From Chloroflexi bacterium UBA4733 (GTDB lineage: Bacteria; Chloroflexota; UBA4733): 6,796 nt of DNA. Where the stretch lies: positions 1 through 6,796 of the forward strand of contig DHIZ01000278.1 of the NCBI GenBank assembly GCA_002404055.1, read 5' to 3'. The translations under genes and the position numbers were made by a program. The stretch's first letter is position 1, and every line of letters starts with the position of its first letter. Shown piece after piece: positions 5,412-6,796 of this stretch. The notes below the pieces were generated by a model. It was not told where the DNA came from. It did not search any database and saw only the letters and a list, made by a program, of their open reading frames with translations.

Positions 5412-6246
5412 GGAAGGCGCGGACGACGGCGACGTACTCCTCGGGCTGCTCGACGAATGTCATGTGGCCGCTTTGCTCGAAGACGTGCAGCTCTCCGTGC
5501 GGCGCGAGGGCGACGATCTGCTCGGAGGCGACCGGGACGCACGTGCGGTCGTGACGGCCGGCCAGGACGAGCATCGGCTGGGACACCGCGCCCAGACCTT
5601 CCTCCACCTCTATGTCGAGCCCCCCACCTTCGAGCGAGGCGGCGCGCAGGACAGCGGGGCTGAAGACCATGTCATCCCAGGTCGTCTCGGCGATCCGCGG
5701 GTCACGCGGATCGGCGAAGTGCCACGGCAGCTGGTCGACCATGAGCTGCCGGCACTCCTGCTCGCTCTGCACAGTGGCCTCACGTGCCCAGGACGCGGTG
5801 ACCTGTTCACGGAGCTCCTCGGGCTCGAAGACGGCCAGGCCCTTCTCGACCTCATCCAGGAACCGCATCGAGGGCACACCGCTGCTGACGACCGTCGCAA
5901 CCGCCGCGCCGGGCGCGTCAGCAGCGTGCTGCAAGGCGATGAACGCGCCGTAGCTGTGGCCGAGCACGGCATAACGCTCCACGCCCAAGGCAGTTGCGAG
6001 CGCCGCCACGTCACTGGCGTGTTGGTGGAGGTTCCAAGTGGCGGGGTCGGTTCCGCGGTCGCTGCGTCCCTGCTCGCGCTCGTCGACGAGCACGAGGCGG
6101 TACGTGTCGGTCAGCGGGTCGAGATGGTCACCGAACATCGTGTGGTCCAGGCCTGGGCCGCCGTGCAGGACGAGCAGCGGGAAGCCGTCCTCGGGCCCGC
6201 GGAGGTCAACATAGAGGTGCGTCTCGTGCACAGGGAGAAGAGGCAT
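5392..6246 (-). CDS. alpha/beta hydrolase, proline iminopeptidase-like
   Basis: This is a soluble alpha/beta-hydrolase-fold enzyme, complete at about 284 aa (family usually 270-320). Numbering from a TTG codon at 6279, the motifs are HGGPG (39-43, oxyanion-hole loop typical of the proline iminopeptidase/S33 group), VLVDEREQGRSDR (63-75, cf. the family's DxRGxGxS), the nucleophile elbow GHSYG (107-111, S109), acid D244 (AGRHDRT) and H272 (EQSGHMT). A cap region lies at ~140-220. The catalytic triad is therefore intact. Substrate is unknown; it could be an N-terminal Pro peptidase, an esterase or an amide hydrolase. I chose ATG at 6246 (residue 12 of the longer frame) because it fits the family's N-terminus; TTG at 6279 also lacks a ribosome-binding site. 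No signal peptide is seen. The gene abuts a truncated kinase gene, suggesting a rearranged locus. Confidence 0.93.
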   Translation of the reverse strand: MPLLPVHETHLYVDLRGPEDGFPLLVLHGGPGLDHTMFGDHLDPLTDTYRLVLVDEREQGRSDRGTDPATWNLHQHASDVAALATALGVERYAVLGHSYGAFIALQHAADAPGAAVATVVSSGVPSMRFLDEVEKGLAVFEPEELREQVTASWAREATVQSEQECRQLMVDQLPWHFADPRDPRIAETTWDDMVFSPAVLRAASLEGGGLDIEVEEGLGAVSQPMLVLAGRHDRTCVPVASEQIVALAPHGELHVFEQSGHMTFVEQPEEYVAVVRAFLNRVTL

Positions 6247-6269
6247 GCCCGCATCATGCGCCTGGATGA

Positions 6270-6530
6270 GTGATTCCAAGGGCTAGTGCACTCACCAACG
6301 CTGCGAAACACTCTCAGGCGTCGCTGGTGCACATCGACTTCGAAGTAGTAGATGCCGTCGTCCAACTCTCTATTCGCGACGACGGCGTCGGCGGAGCAGA
6401 TCCCACCAAAGGTTCCGGACTGATCGGTCTCCGGGACAGGGTGGAAGCATTCGGGGGAACGATCGAGATCGCCAGCGCCGCCGCAACTGGAACGTGCCTG
6501 CACGTCACCCTCCCGATCGACCGTCGCTGA
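6270..6530 (+). pseudogene. C-terminal ATPase fragment of a NarL/DesK-type sensor histidine kinase
   Basis: The frame encodes only the end of a HATPase_c domain. It has the N-box ALTNAAKHS (residues 7-15), the G1 box DDGVGGAD (37-44), the G2 region GSGLIGLRDRVEAFGG (48-63) and the terminal strand TCLHVTLPI. These are hallmarks of kinases that pair with LuxR/NarL-type response regulators. The sensor, dimerisation/phosphoacceptor (HisKA_3) part and the Glu normally before 'ALTN' are absent. A GTG at 6270 opens the frame, but the sequence up to about 6285 (MIPRAS) does not look like kinase. The gene was therefore cut at ~6280-6288, and the product could neither sense nor autophosphorylate. It is most likely a pseudogene; a free ATPase-domain protein is much less likely. 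No partner regulator is present nearby. Confidence 0.85.
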
Positions 6531-6567
6531 GATCCACACGAGAGCGAATCGCCGGAGAGGCCACCGC

Positions 6568-6594
6568 GGACGTTGGACACCGCCCCCAACGTCC
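6568..6594 (+). terminator. hairpin terminator after the kinase fragment
   Basis: GGACGTTGG (6568-6576) pairs perfectly with CCAACGTCC (6586-6594) around a 9-nt loop, 37 bases after the kinase stop. No T-tract follows. It is probably the original terminator of the kinase gene. Confidence 0.5.
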
Positions 6595-6716
6595 TGAGCA
6601 ATCCCTCGGATCGGCGAGCTGGCAAGGCAACCGTCATCTGGCACACGACCACACCGGCCAGCCGTCAAACGATCGCTAATCCCGTACGACCACTGACACC
6701 GCTTGGAATCACATGT

Positions 6717-6728
6717 CTAGAAGTCTAG
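6717..6728. repeat. short inverted repeat CTAGA-AG-TCTAG
   Basis: CTAGA (6717-6721) and TCTAG (6724-6728) are inverted arms with a 2-bp spacer, directly touching the terminator stem that follows. The rare tetranucleotide CTAG occurs twice. It may be a small operator or chance. Confidence 0.3.
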
Positions 6729-6729
6729 G

Positions 6730-6749
6730 CGCGGCGGAGCCGCGTTTTT
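6730..6749 (+). terminator. intrinsic (rho-independent) terminator
   Basis: CGCGGC (6730-6735) pairs with GCCGCG (6739-6744) around a GGA loop, followed by TTTTT (6745-6749). This is a textbook rightward intrinsic terminator and the only one in the window with a T-tract. The nearest rightward gene end is the kinase fragment, 200 bases upstream, so it may have served a gene or RNA now lost or unrecognised. Confidence 0.8.
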
Positions 6750-6796
6750 GAGTCAAGTTTGGTGTCGGTCATGCTTGTGGGGCTCAAGAACCTCAG

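Noticed and set aside
5084..5542. 152-aa Arg-rich leftward open frame.
   Set aside because: Low-complexity Arg/Pro/Ala composition typical of spurious frames in GC-rich DNA, with no start signal or motif.
5464..6273. 269-aa rightward open frame.
   Set aside because: Antisense shadow of the alpha/beta hydrolase, whose catalytic triad and HGGPG motif are unambiguous.
6274..6279. TTCCAA shared with the tRNA anticodon loop (12-17), near the kinase truncation point, as a possible att remnant.
   Set aside because: Only six bases match and similar short matches occur elsewhere (for example in TTCCAACGGG around 2831), so it is expected by chance; the flanks do not align.

Overview
The window is GC-rich DNA with strongly G/C-biased third codon positions, and its gene families point to an actinomycete, most likely of the Mycobacteriales. 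It opens with the 3' half of a tRNA-Gly(UCC) gene. A tyrosine integrase follows about 150 bases downstream, the classic arrangement for an element integrated into the 3' end of a tRNA gene.

Positions 1-3720 form one compact rightward module: tRNA 3' end, repeat/palindrome cluster, integrase (375 aa), 100-aa small protein, excisionase-like MerR-type HTH protein (68 aa), 135-aa acidic small protein, and a D5/P4-type SF3 helicase ('phage/plasmid primase', 459 aa). The last three genes overlap by about 4 nt, and a strong hairpin follows the helicase stop. From memory, this order and these sizes match the integration/replication half of the M. tuberculosis prophage-like elements phiRv1 and phiRv2. 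No capsid, protease, terminase, portal or tail gene is visible here, so the element is either a prophage remnant or a replication-only satellite that would depend on a helper for packaging. It would excise with Int plus Xis and replicate with the helicase.

Positions 3721-5391 look like accessory or decaying DNA. A stretch of about 415 bases has no convincing gene but ends in two tandem 22-bp AT-rich repeats (4071-4116). Then come a 93-aa protein of unknown function, a convergent double-HTH regulator on the minus strand (overlapping tail to tail by 4 nt), and a doubtful region with two overlapping short ORFs in different frames, one carrying a Cys4 zinc-knuckle pattern.

Positions 5392-6796 look more like chromosome or cargo. 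They hold a complete alpha/beta hydrolase of the proline iminopeptidase type on the minus strand, immediately followed by the isolated ATPase tail of a NarL/DesK-type sensor histidine kinase whose 5' part is missing. The break at about 6280-6288 is a recombination or deletion scar. Two terminator-like hairpins lie downstream, one with a proper T-tract. No second copy of the tRNA 3' end is visible, so the far attachment site is outside the window or has been lost.

All family assignments come from reading motifs by eye; no database search was possible.
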